Below are positions 17,594 to 25,219 of a stretch of DNA of 64,000 nucleotides, one piece after another. Position 1 is the first letter of the stretch. Each line of letters begins with the position of its first letter. The notes under the pieces are model-generated. The model made no database searches. It saw only the letters and a list, made by a program, of their open reading frames with translations, and was not told the DNA's origin. The DNA is from Faecalibacterium langellae (GTDB lineage Bacteria > Bacillota > Clostridia > Oscillospirales > Ruminococcaceae), in contig NZ_NMTR01000012.1 in NCBI RefSeq assembly GCF_002549775.1, positions 62,001 through 126,000 of the forward strand, read 5' to 3'. The position numbers and the translations under genes were made by a program.

Positions 17594-17751
17594 TCACGAT
17601 CGTTGGTCTCATCATTGGCATTTTGCTGTTCGGCGCAGGTGTCTACTACCTGCAGCAGAACAAAAACGACGCAGAATCACGCAAAATTTACGGTGCCACG
17701 GCTGCCATTGGTGCCGTGGTGGCCGTGGTATGCGCGGTGATGCTGCTGTAA
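17590..17751 (+). CDS. small single-pass membrane protein coupled to the ATPase frame
   Basis: A 53-aa protein whose ATG overlaps the preceding TGA (ATGA). It has two hydrophobic segments: residues 1-20 (MITIVGLIIGILLFGAGVYY) and about 37-53 (AIGAVVAVVCAVMLL), joined by a charged loop. A small membrane partner of the upstream P1B-ATPase is the natural guess, since the reading frames are coupled. It is intact although the ATPase is not. Confidence 0.7.
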   Translation: MITIVGLIIGILLFGAGVYYLQQNKNDAESRKIYGATAAIGAVVAVVCAVMLL

Positions 17752-17771
17752 AACAAATCCTTTTTCTATGC

Positions 17772-17805
17772 AAAGAGGGAGCGCCTTGCTGGCGCTCCCT
17801 CTTTT
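17772..17805. terminator. bidirectional terminator
   Basis: Stem AAAGAGGGAGCGCC with GGCGCTCCCTCTTT between the convergent ATPase-region and spoVAE genes, with T runs on both strands. Confidence 0.9.
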
Positions 17806-17811
17806 GCGTAT

Positions 17812-18168
17812 TCAGTTCTGGTCGTGACTTTTGCCCACCAATGAACATATCACGCCGCAGACAAGGCTTGTGGTGATCCCGGCCGCCGCAGCGGTGAGCC
17901 CGCCTGTGAGGATGCCCACAGCACCTTCTTCCTGCAGCGCGGTGCGCACCCCTTTTGCCAGCAGGTGCCCGAACCCCAGCAGGGGCACGGTAGCCCCGCA
18001 CCCGGCAAACTCCGCCAGCGGCGCATACCACCCGACGGCCGAAAGCACCACCCCCGCCACCACATAGCCCGTCAGGATGCGGGCCGGGGTCAGGCTAGTC
18101 AGGTCGATGAGCAATTGCCCCGCGACGCAGATCGCCCCGCCCACACAGAACGCCCAGAAATAATTCAT
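17812..18168 (-). CDS. spoVAE: stage V sporulation protein AE
   Basis: A 118-aa membrane protein of the SpoVA channel that moves Ca-dipicolinate into the forespore and out at germination. Four hydrophobic segments cover most of the length, with GYVVAGVVLSAVGWY and GFGHLLAKGVRTAL typical of the SpoVAE/SpoVAC fold. It follows spoVAD with 1 nt between stop and start, so they are co-translated. Confidence 0.93.
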   Translation of the reverse strand: MNYFWAFCVGGAICVAGQLLIDLTSLTPARILTGYVVAGVVLSAVGWYAPLAEFAGCGATVPLLGFGHLLAKGVRTALQEEGAVGILTGGLTAAAAGITTSLVCGVICSLVGKSHDQN

Positions 18169-18169
18169 G

Positions 18170-19186
18170 TCAGTTCTCCTTTTCCGGCCCGCGCAGCTCG
18201 ACCAAATGTGCCACCGCCGGGATGCTTTCCTTCTGCAAAAAAGTGGTCTGGCTCATCAGGGCCCCGGTGGCCGCGAACAGCACCCGTTTCTGGCTGCCCC
18301 TGCGCAGCCGCGGCAGGATGTGCCCGCACAGCACCGCCGCGCAGCAGCCCGGGCCGCTGCCGCCGCTTTTTACCTGCTGCTCCTTTGCGTCGAACAGGAT
18401 GCAGCCGCAGTCCACATGGTTCTTCAGCAGAAAGCCCTCTGCGGCCAGCAGTTCCCGCAGCAGCTGGCTGCCCACCTGGCCAAGGTCACCAGTGTAGATG
18501 CAGTCGAACTCCTGGGGCTCGGTGTTCGTATCCCGGAAATAGTGCAGCAGGGTGGAGGCCGCCGCCGGGGCCATGGCCGCGCCCATGTTGTTGATGTCCT
18601 TCACCTGATAGTCCTGCACCCGGCCGAAGGTGGCTGCAGCAATGCCCACGCCCTCGCCCTGGGGCTGCAGCAGGCAGCACCCGGCGGCGGTGGCCGTCCA
18701 CTGGGCGGTGGGGGTGCGCACGGCCCCGTAGCTCAGGGGCGTGCGGAACTGCCGCTCGGCCGCGCAGAAGTGGCTGGACGCCATGGCCAGCAGGTTCCGC
18801 GCGGCCCCGGAACTGCACAGCACTGCGCCCAGGCCCAGGGCTTCCGCCATGGTGCTGCAGGCCCCGAACACCCCCGCAAAGGGCACCCCCAGCTCCCGCA
18901 TGGCATAGCTGGACGCCGTGCACTGGGCCTGCAGGTCGCCCGCAAGGGCCAGCTGGACCTTCTCCTGCGGGAGGGCGGCTTTTTTCAGGCAGAGCCGTGC
19001 AGCACGCAGCTGCAGGTGAGTCTCTGCCGCTTCCCAGCCGGACTGGCCGAGGCGGTTGTCCGAGGAAAGCTCGTCGAACTCCGCTGCCAGCGGGCCCTCG
19101 CTCTCTTTCTTGCCGCCCACCGCCGCCCCGGCAGCGATCACCGGCGGCGCTTCAAACAGCAGGGTATCCCCGCAGCGGTTCACCAT
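18170..19186 (-). CDS. spoVAD: stage V sporulation protein AD
   Basis: A 338-aa thiolase-fold protein that binds dipicolinic acid in the SpoVA complex. FGACSTMAEALGLGA around residue 110, the long central NNMGAAMAPAAA and IYTGDLGQVGSQLL are characteristic. ATG 19186 was chosen because family similarity begins here; upstream codons are not conserved in character. Its ribosome site is weak (AAAGGGG, 13 nt away). It is the middle gene of spoVAC-AD-AE. Confidence 0.93.
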   Translation of the reverse strand: MVNRCGDTLLFEAPPVIAAGAAVGGKKESEGPLAAEFDELSSDNRLGQSGWEAAETHLQLRAARLCLKKAALPQEKVQLALAGDLQAQCTASSYAMRELGVPFAGVFGACSTMAEALGLGAVLCSSGAARNLLAMASSHFCAAERQFRTPLSYGAVRTPTAQWTATAAGCCLLQPQGEGVGIAAATFGRVQDYQVKDINNMGAAMAPAAASTLLHYFRDTNTEPQEFDCIYTGDLGQVGSQLLRELLAAEGFLLKNHVDCGCILFDAKEQQVKSGGSGPGCCAAVLCGHILPRLRRGSQKRVLFAATGALMSQTTFLQKESIPAVAHLVELRGPEKEN

Positions 19187-19274
19187 GAACAAAATTTCCC
19201 CTTTCCGGCAACAAATGCAAAGTTTTATGGTACAATAGCGTTGCGCTGCAAGCTTTCGGCGCGCTGATCCGTAT

Positions 19275-19736
19275 TCAGGATGGAAGGGCGACGCCCAGCG
19301 CGCCCGCCGCCCACAGCACCACGCCGTACACCACCGCCGCCAGCGTGCCGTACACGATGACCGGCCCGGCAATGGTGAACATCTTCGCCCCGGTGCCCAG
19401 CACCCGGCCTTCGCTCTTGAACTCGATGGCCGCGCTGACCACCGCGTTGGCAAAGCCCGTGATGGGCACCAGCGACCCGGCCCCGGCTTTGGCCGCCAGC
19501 TTCTGGTACCAGCCCAGCGTGGTGAGCACCGCCGAAAGGGCGATGAGGCTGCAGCTGGTCAGGGTGCCCGCGAGGTCGGCTTCCAGCCCCAGGGCAAGGT
19601 ACCGCTGGCGCAGCACCTCGCCCAGCAGGCAGATGCACCCGCCCACACCGAAGGCCCACAGGCAGTCCATCCCCAGGGGCGAATGCGGCCCGATGCGCCG
19701 CACCCGGCGCGCATATTCCTGTGCTGAAAGTTTCAT
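19275..19736 (-). CDS. spoVAC: stage V sporulation protein AC
   Basis: A 153-aa membrane protein, first in the operon and thought to be the mechanosensitive part of the SpoVA channel. After a basic N terminus (MKLSAQEYARRVRRIGPHSPLG) come four or more hydrophobic segments, with LVPITGFANAVVSAAIEFKSEG a strong family block. ATG 19736 lies 8 nt behind GGAGGGG. The 88-bp gap to spoVAD has no terminator. Confidence 0.94.
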   Translation of the reverse strand: MKLSAQEYARRVRRIGPHSPLGMDCLWAFGVGGCICLLGEVLRQRYLALGLEADLAGTLTSCSLIALSAVLTTLGWYQKLAAKAGAGSLVPITGFANAVVSAAIEFKSEGRVLGTGAKMFTIAGPVIVYGTLAAVVYGVVLWAAGALGVALPS

Positions 19737-19810
19737 ATTCGTTCCCCTCCGGGCATAGTCTGCCCGAAGACGGGCAATTCTATCCATCGAACCGGAAAGA
19801 GGGCTTTTGC

Positions 19811-20638
19811 ATGAACACATCCACCCGGCACCCGCACCGCCGCCGCCATCTGCGCCCCGCCGTGCGGCGGCTGCTCACCGTGACTGCCGCCGCCTGCCTG
19901 GCCGTGGGCGGCATTTCCTTCGCGCTCTCCCGCAGCGCCGCCCTGCCGCAGGCCGCTTCCGTCCCGGCCCGCAGTGCCGCTTCACAGGCTGAGGACAGCG
20001 CTGCGCAGGCCCAGCAGGCCCAGGCCATGCTGGACGACCCCCGCATGGTGCTGGTGAACCACCAAAGCAAGATGCCGGACGGCTACACCTTCACCACCAA
20101 GGAGTGCGGCTCGGCCACCGCCATCAACAAGACCCTGCAGACCGAAGCCGCCGACGCCTTCCTTGCCATGCAGGCCGCCGCCGCAAAGGACGGCGTGACC
20201 GTCTGGATGCAGAGCGGCTACCGCAGCGTGGACTACCAGAAAAAACTCTACGACAAAAAGACCCAGTATTTTCTCGAGAAAGGTCTCTCCCGGGACGAGG
20301 CACTCCAACAGGCGGCCACCATCGTGAACCCGCCGGGCTATTCGGAGCACAACTGCGGCCTTGCCGCCGACCTGAACAGCCCGGAGCACACCGGCCTTGA
20401 CGAGGGCTTTGAGAACACCGAGGCCTTCCGCTGGCTGTGCGCCCACGCGGAGGAATACGGCTTCATCCTGCGCTATCCGAAGGACGCCGAAGCCGTCACC
20501 GAGATCACCTACGAACCCTGGCACTGGCGCTATGTGGGCCCGGAGAATGCCGCCCTCATCAACCAGAGCGGCCTGTGCTTTGAGGACGCCGTGGCACTGC
20601 TGAAAAAGCTGGCTGCAGGGGAGAGCGTCACCGGTTAA
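19811..20638 (+). CDS. D-alanyl-D-alanine carboxypeptidase, VanY/LdcB type
   Basis: A 275-aa exported M15B peptidase trimming peptidoglycan stem peptides. The N terminus is Arg/His-rich, then a transmembrane anchor (about residues 18-42). The catalytic domain has SGYRSVDYQKKLYD, SEHNCGLAADL (zinc His and Asp) and EPWHWRYVG (catalytic Glu and zinc His). ATG 19811 is used; upstream codons lie in the divergent spoVAC promoter region. Confidence 0.92.
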   Translation: MNTSTRHPHRRRHLRPAVRRLLTVTAAACLAVGGISFALSRSAALPQAASVPARSAASQAEDSAAQAQQAQAMLDDPRMVLVNHQSKMPDGYTFTTKECGSATAINKTLQTEAADAFLAMQAAAAKDGVTVWMQSGYRSVDYQKKLYDKKTQYFLEKGLSRDEALQQAATIVNPPGYSEHNCGLAADLNSPEHTGLDEGFENTEAFRWLCAHAEEYGFILRYPKDAEAVTEITYEPWHWRYVGPENAALINQSGLCFEDAVALLKKLAAGESVTG

Positions 20639-20665
20639 AAATCCGTAAAACCGGGGCCCTTTGCG

Positions 20666-20694
20666 TTGCATTTTGCCCGCAGTTATGGTAAGAT
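20666..20694 (+). promoter_or_regulatory. promoter of the DUF4358 lipoprotein
   Basis: TTGCAT (20666-20671), 17-bp spacer, TAAGAT (20689-20694). Confidence 0.65.
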
Positions 20695-20768
20695 AACAAT
20701 AGTCTGCCCTGGGAGAAAAGCTGTTTCGGCAGGGCGGCGAATGTTTTGAACAAAAGAAGGAATTTTTT

Positions 20769-21347
20769 ATGATAAACCGCACAAAAATCGCATCTTTCGT
20801 GGCTGTGGCCGCTCTGTCCGCCGCTGTACTGACCGGCTGCGGCGGCAGCAGTTCTTCCGCTGCCCCGTCCTCGGTCTCCACGGCTGAGGTCACCTCGCCC
20901 GCTTCCAGCGCGGCAGCATCCTCCGTGGTGGACAACGCCGCCGAGAACGGCACCTCTGCGCTGGACGGCATCTACGACGCTCTGCTGGAGCAGGACCCCA
21001 TCTCCAACCAGTTCGAGATCGCAGCCATGAACATCGAGTATGACTTCAACCTGCCTGCCGAGAACGTGGTGAGCTACAAGGGCGTCAAGAGCAACGACAA
21101 CGGCGACGCCGGCCTTGTGCTGGTGATCGAGGCCGCCGAGGGCAAGGCTCAGGACATTGCCGATGCCCTGTACACCTACCAGCAGGATCAGGTGGCCTTC
21201 TACGGCAACTATGCCGAGTTCGCCCAGGCCCAGACCAACGTGGAGAACGCGGTCATCGCCTTCAAGGACAACACCGTTGTCATGGTGATCGCCTCCAACG
21301 AGTGCACTGCCGATCTGGACAGCGCCGTGGACAACGCCCTGGCCTGA
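20769..21347 (+). CDS. DUF4358 lipoprotein
   Basis: A 192-aa lipoprotein. The signal ends in the lipobox LTGC with C24 as the lipidated residue. A Ser/Ala-rich linker (to about residue 60) precedes a compact DUF4358-like domain (SNQFEIAAMNIEYDFNLPAENV, EGKAQDIADALYTYQQDQ, VVMVIASNE). This domain is common in gut Firmicutes and often lies beside MBOAT/DHHW acylation genes, as here. Its biochemical role is unknown. It is separated from the MBOAT gene by a terminator. Confidence 0.85.
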   Translation: MINRTKIASFVAVAALSAAVLTGCGGSSSSAAPSSVSTAEVTSPASSAAASSVVDNAAENGTSALDGIYDALLEQDPISNQFEIAAMNIEYDFNLPAENVVSYKGVKSNDNGDAGLVLVIEAAEGKAQDIADALYTYQQDQVAFYGNYAEFAQAQTNVENAVIAFKDNTVVMVIASNECTADLDSAVDNALA

Positions 21348-21375
21348 TCGTCCCGTTCTGAATCTGACCCACCCA

Positions 21376-21406
21376 AAGCCGGTGCCATTTTCGGCATCGG
21401 CTTTTT
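21376..21406 (+). terminator. terminator after the lipoprotein gene
   Basis: AAGCCGGTGCC pairs imperfectly with GGCATCGGCTT and is followed by a T run. Confidence 0.8.
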
Positions 21407-21430
21407 CAGGTAAAAAAGGAGGCTGACGCC

Positions 21431-22849
21431 TTGGTTTTCAGCACCATCATCTTCCTGTTCCGCTTTCTGCCCATCACGCTGGCGCTGTACTATCTCGCGC
21501 CCGCAAAGCTCAAGAATACCGTGCTGTTCCTTTGCAGTCTGGTGTTCTACTGCTGGGGCGAGGTGCGCTTTTTCCCGGTCATGGTGGCCCTCATCTTCAT
21601 CAACTATGTATGCGGCCTTGCCATCGAGCACTTTGACGCAAAGCCTGCTCTGCGCAAAGCCTTTCTGCTGGTCGCCCTCATCGGCAGTCTGGGGATGCTG
21701 TTCTACTTCAAATATGCAAACTTCGTGCTGCGCAGCGCCAATGCCCTGCTGGGCACCGCCTTTGCCGAAATTCAGGGCATCGGCACTTTGCCGCTGGGCA
21801 TCAGCTTCTACACCTTCCAGACCCTCTCCTATTCCATCGACGTCTACCGCCGGGATGTGAAAGCCGAGCGCAACATCATCGACTTCGGTGCCTATGTGGT
21901 CATGTTCCCGCAGCTGATCGCGGGCCCCATCGTGAAATACCGCGATGTCTCGAACCAGCTGCATGTCTACAAGCACCGCTATACCCTCCAGCAGATCGAG
22001 GACGGCATGACCCTGTTCACCTTCGGTCTGGCCAAGAAGGTACTGCTGGCGGACGCCATTGGTGCTCTGTGGACCGACATCATCGGTGTGGCGGACAGCC
22101 CCTCCACCACCTTTGTGGGCCTTGCCAATGCGTCCACCCCGCTGGTGTGGCTGGGCATCCTGGCCTACAGCCTGCAGCTCTACTTCGACTTTTCCGGCTA
22201 CTCCATGATGGGCATCGGCATGGGCAAGATGCTGGGCTTCGACTTCCCGACAAACTTCAACTATCCCTATATCTCCGCTTCCATCACCGAGTTCTGGCGG
22301 CGCTGGCACATGACCCTGTCCGGCTGGTTCCGCGAGTATGTGTATATTCCCCTCGGCGGCAACCGCAAGGGCCTCAAGCGCCAAATCTTCAACCTGTTCG
22401 TGGTGGAACTGCTCACCGGCATCTGGCATGGTGCCAACTGGAACTTCATCTGCTGGGGCCTGTATTACTTTGTGCTGCTGGCGGTGGAAAAGCTGTTCCT
22501 GCTCAAACACCTGGAAAAAGGCAGGGTGTGGCCCCACATCTACACTCTGTTCCTTGTTGTTGTGGGCTGGGCCATGTTCGTGGGCAACGATACCGGCGTG
22601 AGCTTTGGCCTGCTGTTCCAGAAGCTGTTTATCCCCTCCGGCGGTGTGTCGCCGCTGTATTTCCTGCGCAACTACGGCGTACTGCTGGCTGTCAGCGTCG
22701 TCTGCTGCACCCCGCTCATTGAGAAGTTCTGGAACCTGCTCAAAAAGAATGTCGTCACCCGCTGCGGTGCCATTCTGGCCCTGCTGGTGGTCTCCACTGC
22801 TTACGTCGTGGGCAGCACCAACAGCCCGTTCCTCTACTTCAACTTTTAA
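21431..22849 (+). CDS. MBOAT-family O-acyltransferase (AlgI/DltB-like)
   Basis: A 472-aa polytopic membrane protein that moves acyl groups across the membrane onto extracellular polymers. It starts with TTG 21431, 8 nt behind AAGGAGG. About ten hydrophobic segments are seen, with LPLGISFYTFQTLSY, QLYFDFSGYSMMGIG, the WRRWHMTLSGWFREYVYIPLGG block and the conserved catalytic His in TGIWHGANWNF. It is paired with the DHHW protein 12 bp downstream; together they resemble the AlgI-AlgX/J arrangement for polysaccharide acetylation. Confidence 0.93.
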   Translation: MVFSTIIFLFRFLPITLALYYLAPAKLKNTVLFLCSLVFYCWGEVRFFPVMVALIFINYVCGLAIEHFDAKPALRKAFLLVALIGSLGMLFYFKYANFVLRSANALLGTAFAEIQGIGTLPLGISFYTFQTLSYSIDVYRRDVKAERNIIDFGAYVVMFPQLIAGPIVKYRDVSNQLHVYKHRYTLQQIEDGMTLFTFGLAKKVLLADAIGALWTDIIGVADSPSTTFVGLANASTPLVWLGILAYSLQLYFDFSGYSMMGIGMGKMLGFDFPTNFNYPYISASITEFWRRWHMTLSGWFREYVYIPLGGNRKGLKRQIFNLFVVELLTGIWHGANWNFICWGLYYFVLLAVEKLFLLKHLEKGRVWPHIYTLFLVVVGWAMFVGNDTGVSFGLLFQKLFIPSGGVSPLYFLRNYGVLLAVSVVCCTPLIEKFWNLLKKNVVTRCGAILALLVVSTAYVVGSTNSPFLYFNF

Positions 22850-22861
22850 GGAGGCGTGAAG

Positions 22862-24034
22862 ATGTCAAAGCACAGCAAAAAATCTTCTTCGCTCCTGCAC
22901 TACCCGGTGCTGGTGGTGTTCAGCCTGTTCTTCGTCGGCCTGTTCGCGCTGGACCTCATCACGCCGGACCGCGCCTACAGCGAGATGGAAAACACCACCC
23001 TCAGCCAGCGCCCGGCCCTGACCCAGCTTTCCGCCAAGGGGCTGAACAGCTACTTCACCGCCTACACGAAGTACGTGAAGGATCAGGTATTCGGCCGCGA
23101 CCAGTGGATCAGCCTGCAGAGCGTGGTGGAGACCACCCTGCTGCAGAAGGAGCAGAACGGCGGCATCCTGCTGGGCAAAGAGCACATGATGTTCCCCCGC
23201 ACCTTCGGCCTGCTGGACAGTGAGACCCGCACCCTGCCCAAGAACACCGCCGCGGTGGAGTCGCTCTGCCAGCGGTACCCCGGCAAGGTGAACGTGCTGC
23301 TGGCCCCGGCGGCCTCGGATATCTACAAGGAAAATGTGCCTGCAAACGCCCCGCTGCTGGACGAGGACACATACCTCGACCGGCTCTCCGCCGCCGTACA
23401 GGCCGCCGGAGGCCGCTTTGTGGACGTGCGGCAGGTTCTTGCCGCCCACAAGAGTGAATATATCTACTACCGCACCGACCACCACTGGACGACCCTTGGC
23501 GCTTACTACGCCTACGGCCAGCTGTGCGCGGAGCTGGGCCTGACCCCGTTCGACACAGCCGCCCACACCGCGCTGACGGCAAACAGCTTCTACGGCACCC
23601 ACTACTCCAAGGCCCGCACCTGGAACGCCGTGCCGGACACCATCACGTACTACGACCTGCCCAACAGCCTGACCATCTACAACGTAACGGCGGCGGGCCA
23701 GCCCACGGACGGCGAGACCACCGGCCTGTACGACACCGACAAGCTGAACGTGTACGACAAGTACGCCATGTTCCTGCACGGCAACAACGGCCTGAGCCGC
23801 ATCGAAGGCGAGGGGACGGGAAAGATTCTGGTCATCAAGGACAGCTATGCCAACTGCTTTGCGCCCTACCTGACCGCGAATTACGCCGCCATCGACGTGG
23901 TGGACTTCCGCAATTACAACTACGGCCTTGACCAGCTGATCGCGGACAACGATTACGATCAGATTCTGGTGCTCTACAGCTTCGACAGCTTCAAGAGCGA
24001 CCCCTACCTCTACCGGGCAGGCGTTGTGGGCTGA
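22862..24034 (+). CDS. DHHW/AlgX-like polysaccharide acetylation protein
   Basis: A 390-aa protein with an N-terminal membrane anchor (residues about 13-35) and an extracellular SGNH/AlgJ-like domain. YYRTDHHWTTLGAY carries the DHHW signature. KILVIKDSYANCFAPYL is the GDS-like serine block, and ILVLYSFDSF lies at the end. ATG 22862 is 7 nt from AGGAGG; the in-frame GTG at 22856 is too close. It is translationally linked to the MBOAT gene. Confidence 0.9.
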   Translation: MSKHSKKSSSLLHYPVLVVFSLFFVGLFALDLITPDRAYSEMENTTLSQRPALTQLSAKGLNSYFTAYTKYVKDQVFGRDQWISLQSVVETTLLQKEQNGGILLGKEHMMFPRTFGLLDSETRTLPKNTAAVESLCQRYPGKVNVLLAPAASDIYKENVPANAPLLDEDTYLDRLSAAVQAAGGRFVDVRQVLAAHKSEYIYYRTDHHWTTLGAYYAYGQLCAELGLTPFDTAAHTALTANSFYGTHYSKARTWNAVPDTITYYDLPNSLTIYNVTAAGQPTDGETTGLYDTDKLNVYDKYAMFLHGNNGLSRIEGEGTGKILVIKDSYANCFAPYLTANYAAIDVVDFRNYNYGLDQLIADNDYDQILVLYSFDSFKSDPYLYRAGVVG

Positions 24035-24064
24035 GAAACTTCAGCACCGGCAAAGAAACGGAAC

Positions 24065-24113
24065 AAAAAAGGACTGCAATCAGCGATTTCGCGAATTATT
24101 GCAGTCCTTTTTC
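24065..24113. terminator. terminator after the DHHW gene
   Basis: AAAAGGACTGCAAT (24067-24080) pairs with ATTGCAGTCCTTTT (24098-24111), with T runs in both directions. It ends the MBOAT/DHHW transcript. Confidence 0.9.
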
Positions 24114-24176
24114 ACAAATTTTTCCAGTTCTTTTCGGAAGTCTCTCCAGTTTTTGCGCATCCTGCCCAGAACCCTC

Positions 24177-24205
24177 TTGCAAAAAAACGACGGCTGTTGT
24201 ACAAT
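24177..24205 (+). promoter_or_regulatory. promoter of the GG-leader protein pair
   Basis: TTGCAA (24177-24182), 17-bp spacer, TACAAT (24200-24205), 93 bp ahead of the first GG-leader gene. Confidence 0.8.
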
Positions 24206-24297
24206 GGCGGTACAGAGAGGTTTCTCTGCCCGGATATTGCAGCGGTGCGAGTGCTTGGAACAAATCGAACCGATCATCTTTTGAAAAGGGTGTATGC

Positions 24298-24648
24298 ATG
24301 ATGAATACGAATCTGAATCTTCCCGCTGGTTATACTGTGCTTTCTGAGGAAGAAATGACTTATACCGAGGGCGGTTCGGCCATCCTGACCGGACTTGTCG
24401 CCGTCACCTCCACCATCGGCTTTGGTGTGCTGGGTTCCAGCTACATCTGGGGCATCCAGCAGGGCCGTGCCTGGCTGGCGCAGCCCGACAACAAGCAGGG
24501 CAACTTCTTCACCGTTCTGGGCCGTGCGTTTGACGACATTGGCGCCGACATGAAGCAGTCTGCCTCCAACGCACTGCGCGACGGCGTATCGGTGGCAACG
24601 CTGGTGGCTCTGGCTCCGCTGAGCGCCATCCTGCTGCTGCGCAAGTGA
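24298..24648 (+). CDS. putative secreted GG-leader protein 1
   Basis: A 116-aa protein. Residues 1-26 look like a double-glycine leader: hydrophobic-polar pattern, then VLSEEEMTYTEGG with cleavage expected after G26. The mature part would be 90 aa, with a hydrophobic Gly-rich segment (about residues 28-52), a charged middle and a motif DDIGADMKQSASNALRD (92-108 approximately) before a hydrophobic C terminus ending LLLRK. GG leaders are normally removed by C39-peptidase ABC exporters. None is encoded nearby. No known bacteriocin core was recognised. ATG 24298 has AAGGG 7 nt upstream. Confidence 0.8.
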   Translation: MMNTNLNLPAGYTVLSEEEMTYTEGGSAILTGLVAVTSTIGFGVLGSSYIWGIQQGRAWLAQPDNKQGNFFTVLGRAFDDIGADMKQSASNALRDGVSVATLVALAPLSAILLLRK

Positions 24649-24731
24649 TTTCCGGCCGCATCTTTTCGTCGGAGTCAGCGCCCTGTCCGGCGCTGCAGAA
24701 ATAAATCTTTGTTTCAAAAAGGAGTGTTATT

Positions 24732-25061
24732 ATGGAAGCTACGATGAGAATGCCTGCATGTTATAATGTCCTTTCCTGCGAAGAAATGACCTACACCGAG
24801 GGCGGCGCAAACGCTACCATGAGCGAAGCCATCCTGAACTGGATCCCGTTCATCGGCTGGTACAAGGGCATCACGGCGATCCGTGATTACCGCAACGCCA
24901 ACCCCAAGACCTGGCTGGAGAATGGCATTGACGCCATCGCCAACGATATGAACAAGAGCGCCGCCAATGCGATCCGCGACCTGGGCCGCATCGTCTGGGT
25001 CACCGCTTCCTGCGCGACCGGCGTGGGCCTGGTGGTCAACGCAGCGGTCATCCTGCTCTGA
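24732..25061 (+). CDS. putative secreted GG-leader protein 2
   Basis: A 109-aa paralogue of the preceding gene. The leader ends NVLSCEEMTYTEGG with cleavage after G25, sharing EEMTYTEGG with protein 1. The 84-aa mature part differs in its first half (ILNWIPFIGWYKGITAIRDY) but keeps DAIANDMNKSAANAIRD and a hydrophobic C terminus (residues about 88-109). The ATG lies 6 nt behind AAAGGAG. The two genes share a promoter and end at one terminator, suggesting a two-component product. Class and target are unknown. Confidence 0.8.
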   Translation: MEATMRMPACYNVLSCEEMTYTEGGANATMSEAILNWIPFIGWYKGITAIRDYRNANPKTWLENGIDAIANDMNKSAANAIRDLGRIVWVTASCATGVGLVVNAAVILL

Positions 25062-25107
25062 CCTGCGCTCATAACACAGGCCGGAGACAGACCAAAGAAC
25101 AACATAG

Positions 25108-25148
25108 GCGAGGGGGCTGTCCCAGACAGGACAGCCCCCTCGCTTTTT
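25108..25148 (+). terminator. terminator of the GG-leader unit
   Basis: A perfect 15-bp stem (25108-25122 with 25129-25143) is followed by five Ts. Confidence 0.95.
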
Positions 25149-25157
25149 CTTTGTGCG

Positions 25158-25219
25158 GTTTTCGTCTCAAAGCCACATCATTTGAGACGAAAGCGCAAAA
25201 CATTAGACGAAACGCTTTT
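25158..25219 (-). repeat. CGTCTC/GAGACG repeat, copy A (3' of fic)
   Basis: TTTTCGTCTCAA and TTTGAGACGAAA face each other across about 10 bp, followed by a third half-site TTAGACGAAA. Read on the minus strand it carries a -35-like TTGCGC but no matching -10, so the promoter part is degenerate. It lies immediately 3' of the fic stop. Confidence 0.75.
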
